A program made the position numbers and the translations under genes. A stretch of DNA of 28,407 nucleotides from Saprospiraceae bacterium (lineage in GTDB: Bacteria; Bacteroidota; Bacteroidia; Chitinophagales; Saprospiraceae), in NCBI GenBank assembly GCA_020630895.1, contig JAHDII010000007.1, positions 1-28,407 on the forward strand, in the 5' to 3' direction. This document shows positions 13,932 to 21,872 of the stretch, piece by piece. Positions within the stretch are counted from its first letter, which is position 1; each line of letters begins with the position of its first letter. The notes beneath the pieces were generated by a model. The model ran no database searches and was not told the origin of the DNA. It saw only the letters and a list, made by a program, of their open reading frames with translations.

Positions 13932-16193
13932 ATGAAATTATTTTATACATTATTTTTCTGTTGTTTTATCAATACCTTTCTTTTTTCTCAAATTACAGTT
14001 ACAGGAAAGGTAGTCGATGGAAGTGGAGAAGATCTCATTGGAGCAAATGTTGTATATTCTACTGATGAAACAATAGGAACTGTTACAGAATTTGATGGAA
14101 CTTTTTCTTTAGAATTACCTTATTTGCCATTTAGTTTAATTGTCAGTTTTACAGGATTAAAAACGGATACTATTCTTATAGAAAAAAATTCATTGGATTC
14201 TATTATTACTTTAAAAAGAATAGAATTGAAAACAGAAGTTATTCCTATTTGTTGTGGATGTTTTGGTTCTTCTCATCCTTCCCATTTTTATTATCCATTT
14301 AATAGAGATATAGGGTATCAAAACGATTTATTTAAAAATAGTAAAAATCAAAACATACTTGATCAAAACTCTTCAATCATTCAAAATAAAGTGAATGAAA
14401 ATATTCAACAAAAAAATAATAATGGATTTTTAAATACCAACCCATTAGCACAAACTCAAAATGTATATTTTAATTATTTTCCCTTGCATTCTGTATTTAA
14501 AACAATTCCTGTTTCTGATATTAATAATAGAAATTATTATAATACTACAATGATTCATGCTCCTCATGAAGAAAGAGGAAGTTCCTTAAATGGAAGTGTA
14601 TTAGTCATTCCCAAAACATTTTCAAGAGATACATTTCCTGTGGTGAGCCAAACAATACAATTAGAAAATCCATTTGGAATTTCTAGTAATACTCTTTTTC
14701 ATTATAATAAAGGAAAACATAAATTGAATACTTCTTATTTGTATCAACAATCTAAAGAATTTAGAGAACATGAAAATTTTAATATTCATCATGCATCTTT
14801 ATTTTATGAATATCGTTTCAAAGAAAATGGTATTGAATTTTTTTCAACATTTTCTAAACAAGAAGATCATTTAGCAGGTTTTATTTCTAATGATAATTAT
14901 CAAGATAATCATTTATTTATTAATAAAAATTGGATTACCAAAAATGCAGAAAATAATTATCATAAAAATTATGCAGGTATTCGATTTTATTATAATAAGA
15001 ATAAATTTTTAGGAAATATTTCTGCACTAGGACAATTATATAAAAGCAATAATAAATATGCTATTTTAAGTACTCAAGAAAATTCTAAACTAGGAGGCTT
15101 TACATTTTATAATCGATATAAATATTTTGAGAATAGATTTGTTGATTTTTCATTAATTTTTGGAGGAGAATATTTGTGGGAAAAAATAAATAACTATGAA
15201 AAATTAAATGATGATTTAAAATCAGTAGAATATCTTAATCAAGGAATTGGGTTTAATGGTTTTAATTATTTAATGACGAAATGGGAAATAGGATATTTTG
15301 AACTTGAAGCAGGAACTAATGTATTTTTGAAAAACATGAATGTAGAAAAAAAATGGAATGATAATTCTTTTTCTCTACTTCATAAAAAATATAAACCTCA
15401 ATTATTTCCTAGATTGGCAATGCGTTATTTTTTCAATGCAGCAAGTGATTTTGTTTTTTATGGCAATTTTCAAAAAGGACAATTAGATTTAGGAAATTAT
15501 GGAATGAATAGAGTGGGGAATAATTATAATCGTAATTATGAAGTAGAAACTGCTTGGACTTCTGAAATAGGTGTAAGAGCAAAAAATCGATTTTTTTTAT
15601 ATAATTACGATCTTAATTTTAATTATTACACCACTCAAAATTCTTATATCAATGATTATCGTTCTTTTGAAGATTATGATTTAATTTCTGTTGGAAATAC
15701 TAAAGGGTTTAATTTTAATTCTCATTTAGATTTTAGAATTATATGGAGTAGAAAGTATAAATTATACTTAGACACCCATTATAAATATTCCAAAAGAAAA
15801 ATTACTTCTTTTATGTATGATAATGTAGAATATACAAAACAGATATTTCCAAATATTCCAGAACATTTTGCAGAATTTGTTGTAAGACAATCGTACTATG
15901 GTATTAATTTAGAATTAGGCTATCAAATACAAGGAGGAGTAAGTTCTTCTATTTTAAATAGAACTAAAAACAATTATCATAATTTAAGTTTTTATTTATC
16001 ATATGAAAAAGGGATAGGAGAAAGAAAAAGTAATTCTATTTCCTTTTTTATTGGCGGAAATAATTTATTAAATCAAAAAATACCTGCCTTAACTTTAATG
16101 ACTGTTAATAATTTAACAGGAGAAAATATTTATCCAGGAACAGGAGTATATATTAATGGAGGAATAGAAATAGATTTGGAATTGAAAAAATAA
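13932..16193 (+). CDS. TonB-dependent-receptor-like outer-membrane protein with CarboxypepD_reg domain
   Basis: 753-residue outer-membrane protein. It has a signal peptide (MKLFYTLFFCCFINTFLFSQ), then a CarboxypepD_reg-like beta domain at about 20-100 (TVTGKVVDGSGEDLIGANVVY...FDGTFSLELP), a Cys cluster IPICCGCFG near 108, an Asn/Gln-rich linker to about 170, and a long barrel of alternating aromatic strands from about 210 to the end (FIGGNNLLNQKIPALTLMTVNN...YINGGIEIDLELKK), which is how Bacteroidota TonB-dependent receptors close. The usual plug-domain signature before the barrel is not recognisable; the only trace is ERGSSLNGSVLVIPKT at about 212-227. It may be a structural or non-transporting relative. 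Ligand unknown; no SusD partner is adjacent. Confidence 0.82.
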   Translation: MKLFYTLFFCCFINTFLFSQITVTGKVVDGSGEDLIGANVVYSTDETIGTVTEFDGTFSLELPYLPFSLIVSFTGLKTDTILIEKNSLDSIITLKRIELKTEVIPICCGCFGSSHPSHFYYPFNRDIGYQNDLFKNSKNQNILDQNSSIIQNKVNENIQQKNNNGFLNTNPLAQTQNVYFNYFPLHSVFKTIPVSDINNRNYYNTTMIHAPHEERGSSLNGSVLVIPKTFSRDTFPVVSQTIQLENPFGISSNTLFHYNKGKHKLNTSYLYQQSKEFREHENFNIHHASLFYEYRFKENGIEFFSTFSKQEDHLAGFISNDNYQDNHLFINKNWITKNAENNYHKNYAGIRFYYNKNKFLGNISALGQLYKSNNKYAILSTQENSKLGGFTFYNRYKYFENRFVDFSLIFGGEYLWEKINNYEKLNDDLKSVEYLNQGIGFNGFNYLMTKWEIGYFELEAGTNVFLKNMNVEKKWNDNSFSLLHKKYKPQLFPRLAMRYFFNAASDFVFYGNFQKGQLDLGNYGMNRVGNNYNRNYEVETAWTSEIGVRAKNRFFLYNYDLNFNYYTTQNSYINDYRSFEDYDLISVGNTKGFNFNSHLDFRIIWSRKYKLYLDTHYKYSKRKITSFMYDNVEYTKQIFPNIPEHFAEFVVRQSYYGINLELGYQIQGGVSSSILNRTKNNYHNLSFYLSYEKGIGERKSNSISFFIGGNNLLNQKIPALTLMTVNNLTGENIYPGTGVYINGGIEIDLELKK

Positions 16194-16194
16194 A

Positions 16195-18156
16195 TTACTT
16201 AATAATAACAGAACCAAAAAATGAAGCTAATTCTTTTTTAATTTCAGTAAGACGTTGTTGTACTTTTAATATTTTTATAATTTCTTTACTATCTGTAGTA
16301 TGTTTTAATTTTTCTTGATTGGTTTTCATTAATTTTAATACCTTTTTTAATTTAAAACGATTGACAGAAGAAAGGGTATCATTTAAAAAATTTTCTTCTG
16401 GCTTTTTTTGATTTTGTAAAGGCATGTTTAATAATTCATCCCAATTATGAGAATATTCAAAAGGAGTAGCTAATAAGCCTAGAGCAATATTTCTTATTTT
16501 TTCATCTTTATGATTTAAAAAATAATGACTCGATAAAATTTCTCCTTTTTTTGAATGTAGCAAACATTCTTGAACAATATTTGCATAATCAGTATTATCA
16601 AAATCTTCTAATACATCTTCAATATTTCCTAAAATAAATTGAGCAACTGTTAGTTTTTCTTCTTCAATCATTATAACATTTCCAGCATCTAATAAAAGTC
16701 GAACAATATCTTGTTCTTGAAAATCATCACCAGCAGATTTTTTTTCTTCATTATTTTGTAAAGCCTCATAATCGGGTTGATTGTCTTCTGTAGGAATGAA
16801 ATTTTCTTCACCAGGAAAAGGAGGGAGTTCTTCTGTTTTTTTTTCTTCCCTCTTTTTTCTAATATGTTGAGCTACTTTTTTATTCAGTTCAGATAATAAT
16901 AAAGATTCGGATGTTTTTGTAAGAGCCGCACACTCTTTAATATAAACAGAACGTTTTATAGGGTCTGGAATTTTACCAATAGAATCAATAATTTCTTTAA
17001 TTAAATTGGTTTTTTTAATAGGATCATTTTGAGCTTCTTCTAAAAGATATTCTGTTTTAAAAAGAATAAAATCTTTTTTATTTCTAGTAATAAATTCTTC
17101 AAATTTAGTACTGCCTAATTGTTGCAATAAAGAATCAGGATCTTCGCCATCAGGTAAGAGAACTAATTTGACATTCATGTCTTGTTCCAGTACCATATCC
17201 AATCCTCTTAGAGCCGCTTTTTTTCCTGCTGCATCACCATCAAAAATAAAAGTAATATTAGGAGTATATCTTTTTATCAATCTAATTTGACCATCTGTAA
17301 TAGATGTTCCACAAGGAGCAACTACATTTTCAATTCCTGCTTGATGAAGAGAAAGTGTATCTGTATATCCTTCAACCATAATACACTCATCTGCTTTTCG
17401 GATAGGAGTTCTAGCAAAATGAGCACCATATAAAACCTTACTTTTATTATAAATTTCAGAATCAGGCGAATTGAGATATTTGGCTGTTTTTGCATCTTTA
17501 GCTAAAATACGTCCTCCAAAACCAATGATTTTACCCGATAAATTTCTGATAGGGAACATCACTCGCCCTCTAAAAAAATCACGTCCATATTGAGACGTTA
17601 AACCTACTGTTTTGAGCTGTTCGTCTTTATATCCATCATTGATGGCAGTAAGCGTAAAATCATCTTTTTTATCAGGAGCATAACCTAAACCCCATTTTTT
17701 TATAGTTTCTTCTCTAAACCCTCTATCTTTAAAATAGCCCAATCCAATACTTTTGCCATAATCAGTATGCCACATTTGATGAATAAAATATTCATAAGCA
17801 TATTGGTTGAGAGCAAAAAGGTCATCTATTTTTTTTCGTTCTTCTAAAGACTCTTGAGAAGTTTCTGTTTCTTCTATTTCAATACCATATTTAGCAGCTA
17901 AAGAACGAAGGGCCTCAGGATAAGAATAATTTTCATGGTCCATCAAAAAACGAACGGGATCACCTCCTTTTCCACAGCCAAAACATTTGTAAATATTTTT
18001 AGCAGGAGAAACAGTAAAAGAAGGTGTTTTTTCATTATGAAAAGGACAAAGTCCTATCATATTAACACCTCGCCGTTTTAAATTTACAAAATCAGCTATG
18101 ATATCTTCTACCTTAGCCACTTCCATAATTTCCTGTATAGTCTTTTGTGTAATCAT
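16195..18156 (-). CDS. dnaG: DNA primase DnaG
   Basis: Makes RNA primers for DNA replication. The 653 residues have the three primase domains: a CHC2 zinc finger with C37, H40, C58 and C61 (CPFHNEKTPSF...YKCFGCGKGGD); the catalytic core with RGRVMFPIRNLSGKIIGFGGR and the TOPRIM metal site E262 (MVEGYTDTLSL) plus D306 and D308 (FIFDGDAAG); and a C-terminal helical region from about 430 that should bind the DnaB helicase, preceded by a charged Lys/Glu linker. It is convergent with the upstream receptor gene with a one-base gap between stops. The first ATG gives MITQKTIQEIMEVAKVEDIIADFV, the normal start. Confidence 0.98.
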   Translation of the reverse strand: MITQKTIQEIMEVAKVEDIIADFVNLKRRGVNMIGLCPFHNEKTPSFTVSPAKNIYKCFGCGKGGDPVRFLMDHENYSYPEALRSLAAKYGIEIEETETSQESLEERKKIDDLFALNQYAYEYFIHQMWHTDYGKSIGLGYFKDRGFREETIKKWGLGYAPDKKDDFTLTAINDGYKDEQLKTVGLTSQYGRDFFRGRVMFPIRNLSGKIIGFGGRILAKDAKTAKYLNSPDSEIYNKSKVLYGAHFARTPIRKADECIMVEGYTDTLSLHQAGIENVVAPCGTSITDGQIRLIKRYTPNITFIFDGDAAGKKAALRGLDMVLEQDMNVKLVLLPDGEDPDSLLQQLGSTKFEEFITRNKKDFILFKTEYLLEEAQNDPIKKTNLIKEIIDSIGKIPDPIKRSVYIKECAALTKTSESLLLSELNKKVAQHIRKKREEKKTEELPPFPGEENFIPTEDNQPDYEALQNNEEKKSAGDDFQEQDIVRLLLDAGNVIMIEEEKLTVAQFILGNIEDVLEDFDNTDYANIVQECLLHSKKGEILSSHYFLNHKDEKIRNIALGLLATPFEYSHNWDELLNMPLQNQKKPEENFLNDTLSSVNRFKLKKVLKLMKTNQEKLKHTTDSKEIIKILKVQQRLTEIKKELASFFGSVIIK

Positions 18157-18228
18157 GTATTACAAAGATACAATTTTCATAAGGAAGTTGCTGAAGTATA
18201 ACATTAAAATAGGACAATTTAAAAGTAA

Positions 18229-18265
18229 AATAATGAAGTTTTCTCTCTAGGAAAACTTCATTATT
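18229..18265. terminator. Strong hairpin between phoD-like gene and dnaG
   Basis: AATAATGAAGTTTTC and GAAAACTTCATTATT form a perfect 15-bp stem with a 7-nt loop, followed by TTAT on the plus side and preceded by an A-run that reads as T-rich on the minus strand. It lies 52 bp beyond the phoD-like stop and 73 bp before the dnaG start, so it most likely ends the minus-strand phosphatase transcript. Confidence 0.75.
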
Positions 18266-18270
18266 TTATA

Positions 18271-18312
18271 TGTCTGAGGTCTGTGGACTAATAGACTGAG
18301 GTCTATAAACTT
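18271..18312. repeat. Imperfect tandem repeat, 2 x 21 bp
   Basis: Two adjacent units share CTGAGGTCT followed by a variable part (TCTGAGGTCTGTGGACTAATA and GACTGAGGTCTATAAACTTAA). The second contains the small hairpin ATAGAC-TGAG-GTCTAT directly behind the phosphatase stop. No function is evident. Confidence 0.4.
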
Positions 18313-18316
18313 AATT

Positions 18317-19438
18317 TTATTTTAATACTTCAAAAGTGTGCGATTCAAAAACTTTATCATGTTCTCCTTTAATTTCAAGAGTAACTTTTATAGGCTGAGG
18401 AGCCCAATCAATTCTTAAAACACCAAAATTGAGTTGATCTACTTTTTTTCCTAGCCTAAACTTATTAGGTTCAGGGCGAGGATATTTTCTAGTATGAGTT
18501 AAACCACTAGAAGTAAATTCATATAAAGGATGTTTTAAATCAGGAATGTTGACTCTAGATAATTCGCCATGATGCCTATCTCCACTTAATAATATTACTC
18601 CAGAAGGTTTATGAGTTTTAATCATTTTGAACAATCGTTTTCTTGAAGTAGGATAATTTGCCCATTTTTCAAATCTATGGAAACGAGAAATGATTTGTGT
18701 TCCTTGAACAATCAAAGTAATAGGAGCTTTACTTGTTTTTAATTCATTAGCAAACCATTTCCATTGTTCTTCTCCTAAAATATCTGCTTCTGGATCTGGA
18801 ACATAAATTTTTTGTTCATCTCTTTTGACCTTATCTCTAAAAGTACGAGTATCTAAAACAATTACTTTTACTGTTTTATTCCCTTCTCCATAAGTATAAG
18901 AACGATATATTCCATCTCTTTTCCTGACAGGATCATCAGCTGAAACACTTAAAAAATCAAGATGAGCTTTTTTACTTGCTTCTTTTCCTTCAAAATGTTT
19001 AGTGCCATCATTTTTTCCATAATCATGATCATCCCAAGTTCCGATGATAGGGCAAACCTCTTTCAATTCTTTATATCCTTCAATATTATTTTGAACAGCA
19101 TATTTTTCTCTTAAAACCGCTTCATCAGGACTATCTCCATATATATTATCTCCTAGCCATATCCAAAGATCAGGTTCATTTTTAAGAATAGGATTCCATA
19201 AAGGTTGTGGTAAATCATGTTTATTGCAAGATCCAAAAGCAATAGTGGTAAAACTATTATCTACAATACTATCTTTTTTTATAGGAATAGAACTCTTTTC
19301 TTTATGTGATGTAAGAACAGCTTTAGGCTCAACTTCTTGTTCTAAATGTTCAAAAAAAGAAAGATGTTCATTATTTGTTTGATAAAAACAAGCAGTTATA
19401 AACAAAAAACTAAATATGATGATGATGATAAAACGCAT
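18317..19438 (-). CDS. PhoD-like alkaline phosphatase/phosphodiesterase lipoprotein
   Basis: 373-residue metallophosphoesterase of the PhoD family. A lipoprotein signal (FLFITAC, lipidated Cys at 17) anchors it in the envelope, after which a linker of about 40 residues leads into the catalytic domain. Metal and active-site motifs are IAFGSCNKHDLPQPLW (family start and nucleophile region), WIWLGDNIYGDSPD, IGTWDDHDYGKND and LLSGDRHHGEL. PhoD enzymes hydrolyse phosphomonoesters or phosphodiesters with Fe and Ca; the physiological substrate here is unknown. No Pho-box-like pattern was recognised upstream. It is a monocistronic minus-strand gene between dnaG and a small lipoprotein gene. Confidence 0.92.
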   Translation of the reverse strand: MRFIIIIIFSFLFITACFYQTNNEHLSFFEHLEQEVEPKAVLTSHKEKSSIPIKKDSIVDNSFTTIAFGSCNKHDLPQPLWNPILKNEPDLWIWLGDNIYGDSPDEAVLREKYAVQNNIEGYKELKEVCPIIGTWDDHDYGKNDGTKHFEGKEASKKAHLDFLSVSADDPVRKRDGIYRSYTYGEGNKTVKVIVLDTRTFRDKVKRDEQKIYVPDPEADILGEEQWKWFANELKTSKAPITLIVQGTQIISRFHRFEKWANYPTSRKRLFKMIKTHKPSGVILLSGDRHHGELSRVNIPDLKHPLYEFTSSGLTHTRKYPRPEPNKFRLGKKVDQLNFGVLRIDWAPQPIKVTLEIKGEHDKVFESHTFEVLK

Positions 19439-19587
19439 TTGCTTGTGGTTTTTATGAATCGAATAACATATCGATGATATAAACTCGTTTTGTGGGCTTC
19501 GATATTATATCAAATTTCCCAATGATTCGTTAAAGTTATTAATATTATCTGTTTTTTACTAGGATGTGACGCTTTATTAGGATTGTT

Positions 19588-19944
19588 TTAACGATCTCTA
19601 GCACCAGTTTTCTTGTTAAAATTAGCATTAACAACTTTTGAATGTGATTTTATTTCTTCTAATATTTTTGTAGGATCAACCTTTGATTCATCAAAAGTAA
19701 CTACATACATAGGTGGATTTGGAGCTATAGTTTTTATATTTTTAAGCATATATCCTTTAAAATCTCTAACTAATAATTTGATGTCTTGACTTTCTTTGAC
19801 CTGTACAATAATTTCTGTTGCTATAATATTTGAAGGTAGTGTAGTAGTTGATTTATCTTCAACAATTAAGTTTTTCTTTTGCTGACAACTCATTCCTAAT
19901 AAAAATAAAATAGCTAGACTTGATATAATAATAGTGTATTTCAT
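19588..19944 (-). CDS. Small lipoprotein with a possible I9 (subtilisin propeptide-like) fold
   Basis: 118 residues with a clear lipoprotein signal (ILFLLGMSCQQKKN, Cys at 20). The remaining region from about 44 to the end reads as beta-alpha-beta-beta-alpha-beta: TEIIVQVKES, DIKLLVRDFKGY, IKTIAPNPPMYVVTFDES, PTKILEEIKSHSKVVNANFNKK. That order and the closing VVNANFN resemble the I9 propeptide/inhibitor domain that fronts subtilases, where the last strand is V-x-x-A-x-x-N. No protease is attached. It could be a stand-alone inhibitor or chaperone of a subtilase such as the one at the left edge of the window, but that link is inference and the two genes lie 19 kb apart. Confidence 0.6.
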   Translation of the reverse strand: MKYTIIISSLAILFLLGMSCQQKKNLIVEDKSTTTLPSNIIATEIIVQVKESQDIKLLVRDFKGYMLKNIKTIAPNPPMYVVTFDESKVDPTKILEEIKSHSKVVNANFNKKTGARDR

Positions 19945-20008
19945 AATGTTTCGTTTTCTATTTATACGAAAAAAATATAAAATAGGTCGTTAAGATAATG
20001 ATAAAAAA

Positions 20009-20043
20009 AGAAACCTTCCTCGCTATTACGAGAGAAGGTTTCT
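20009..20043 (-). terminator. Hairpin terminator of the OmpA-fusion gene
   Basis: AGAAACCTTC pairs with GAAGGTTTCT, and CTCG with CGAG inside it, leaving one bulged A and a CTATTA loop. Read on the minus strand the stem is followed by a run of seven T. It begins 26 bp beyond the stop of the gene at 20069. Confidence 0.88.
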
Positions 20044-20068
20044 ATTCATAGGGTGTTAATTTCTATGA

Positions 20069-21694
20069 TTAATTGAGTTTTTGAAACTCATCTTTCATTT
20101 CTTTTATCGTATATTCTTGAAAAACAATTTGATTTTTAGAAACAGTATCTCCAACATTAAATGTATGTTGAGCCATTTTGGGAGCTTTACCTGAATAATC
20201 AATAATCATTAAATGAACCGTTGCTTTTTTGGGCATTTGTCCAAAGTAAAAATGATTACTTTTAGGTTTTAAATCTTGAATAATACTATTATATTCTTTA
20301 ATGATTAAACGAGCAGTTATATCTCCTTTTTTATTAAAAGGAATCGAAACGATTTGTCTTTCGTTGGATGGCATTTTTAAAAACCTATCACAATTGATCC
20401 AATTTAATGTTGTGGACTCTGTTATATAATGTGAAAATAAATAATTTTTAGGGATACTGCCCATTCCTTCTTTTTTTAATGCTTTAACTAATGCAGGATA
20501 ATCATCTCCAAATTTTTCAATAATAGCATCTCTTTTTTCTTGATATTCTCTTGCTTTTTTGGCTGCTTCTGCTTGTCTTTTTTTACATTCTTCTTGACCT
20601 TTTTTAGAAAGAGAATATTTGTATCCTTTCCATGATTGATGAAAAAATATAAATTTGCGAACTCTGTAAAAAAATCCCCTTTTTGATCGATTACAATCTA
20701 TACTTACATCACCGTCTCTTCTAGTACGAAAATTATCGGAATTCAATTGAAGAGCATCATTATTTACTAAACTATTTTTTCTCATTACACCCCAATTTAA
20801 TTCTCCTTCATCATTAATATTTCCTGTAAATAAATTTATATTATCTAATGCTTCCTTAGAAGTATTTTTAATAGGGAATAAAATATTATATTTCATTCTT
20901 TCTTTTAAACAAACTTCTTTTCCTTCAGCAAAAACTTTAATGTTAATGGTTCCTCCTGTTTGCAACATTTTTTCTCCAGCATTGGTATGTAAACCTGCTC
21001 TTAAAAAATCTCCTATTTCATAATATTCTTTCAATTGAGCTTCCATTTTTCCTTGAATAGGTTCTTGAGTTTCACAATCACAAAAACTTTCTTTATCGAA
21101 AAAAATAATCGTTCCTTCATTTCCTTGAATCGCTCCACCTTCTTGATTATTCACATTAAAAGTTTGAGCAGGTTTATCTAATTCTTGATAAAACTCTTGT
21201 AGAGGACTTAACTCTTCTATAATAGGTGTTTCAATCATTTCAGGTTCATGTACAACTCCTGCACACAAAAGAGGTTCTTTTTCTTTTCCTCGAATTTGAA
21301 ATAAAATTTCTACCCTTCTATTTTGTTGATAAGCCATTTCATTATCTGCAATAATATTAGGTTGATGTTCTCCTTGAAAATTAATATCAATATTAGGATA
21401 TCCTTTTTCTTTTAAAAATTGATACACTGTCTCAGCTCTCCTTTGAGATAAATCAATATTATAACTATTACTTCCTTTTTTGTCTGTATGCCCTATAAGA
21501 GTAATAGAAATGATTTTACTTTGAGGATATTCTAATAGTCGGTCTTCGAGTTGTAATTTTGCATGAGGCGTTAATTGGTCTTGATCAGAATCGAAATGAA
21601 CTATGTATTTATAGTCATGAATTTCATAATTTTGAGCATAAGAAAAATTTAAAAATAAACATAGCGATACGATTAAAAAATGTAACTTTTTCAT
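20069..21694 (-). CDS. OmpA-family protein with a C-terminal Bacteroidota-specific extension
   Basis: 541 residues from the ATG at 21694, which gives a proper signal peptide (MKKLHFLIVSLCLFLNFSYAQ); a frame 10 codons longer lacks one. An OmpA-like peptidoglycan-binding domain lies unusually at the N-terminus, about 30-140 (VHFDSDQDQLTPHAKLQLEDRL...LIGHTDKKGSNSYNIDLSQRRAETVYQFLKEKG...QQNRRVEILF). It is followed by a domain of about 100 residues (GTIIFFDKESFCDCETQEPIQGKMEAQLKEYYE...MLQTGGTINIKVFAEGKEV) that resembles ZU5-like beta domains, a basic helix rich in Lys/Glu (KKGQEECKKRQAEAAKKAREYQEKRD), and a final region of unknown fold. It is probably periplasmic and bound to the cell wall. It is divergent from the PorE-like gene, and the shared spacer holds a direct repeat listed separately. 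Confidence 0.82.
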   Translation of the reverse strand: MKKLHFLIVSLCLFLNFSYAQNYEIHDYKYIVHFDSDQDQLTPHAKLQLEDRLLEYPQSKIISITLIGHTDKKGSNSYNIDLSQRRAETVYQFLKEKGYPNIDINFQGEHQPNIIADNEMAYQQNRRVEILFQIRGKEKEPLLCAGVVHEPEMIETPIIEELSPLQEFYQELDKPAQTFNVNNQEGGAIQGNEGTIIFFDKESFCDCETQEPIQGKMEAQLKEYYEIGDFLRAGLHTNAGEKMLQTGGTINIKVFAEGKEVCLKERMKYNILFPIKNTSKEALDNINLFTGNINDEGELNWGVMRKNSLVNNDALQLNSDNFRTRRDGDVSIDCNRSKRGFFYRVRKFIFFHQSWKGYKYSLSKKGQEECKKRQAEAAKKAREYQEKRDAIIEKFGDDYPALVKALKKEGMGSIPKNYLFSHYITESTTLNWINCDRFLKMPSNERQIVSIPFNKKGDITARLIIKEYNSIIQDLKPKSNHFYFGQMPKKATVHLMIIDYSGKAPKMAQHTFNVGDTVSKNQIVFQEYTIKEMKDEFQKLN

Positions 21695-21734
21695 GATTTC
21701 TGGTTTTAATGAATGATAATACAAATGTGAAATA

Positions 21735-21759
21735 ATTTTAGTCTTGAGACAACTAAAAT
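21735..21759. promoter_or_regulatory. Inverted repeat ATTTTAGT/ACTAAAAT in the divergent spacer
   Basis: A perfect 8-bp inverted repeat around CTTGAGACA, placed between the OmpA-fusion start and the direct repeat at 21762-21792. It may be an operator; no consensus recognised. Confidence 0.35.
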
Positions 21760-21761
21760 TT

Positions 21762-21792
21762 CATAAGCGGTAGATTTTGACCATAAGCGGTA
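21762..21792 (-). promoter_or_regulatory. Tandem direct repeat resembling a LytTR-type binding site
   Basis: CATAAGCGGTA occurs twice with a period of exactly 20 bp (21762-21772 and 21782-21792). On the minus strand the unit reads TACCGCTTATG, close to the ACCGTT-like half-sites recognised by LytTR-domain response regulators, which bind two direct repeats about two helical turns apart. The pair lies 68-98 bp upstream of the OmpA-fusion start. No LytTR gene is in the window. Confidence 0.55.
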
Positions 21793-21872
21793 ATGAGTTG
21801 TTTTATATATGGTAATGTATTTTATACGTTATATTTTTTTATATTGTATTATTGTTATAAAAATTAACACCC

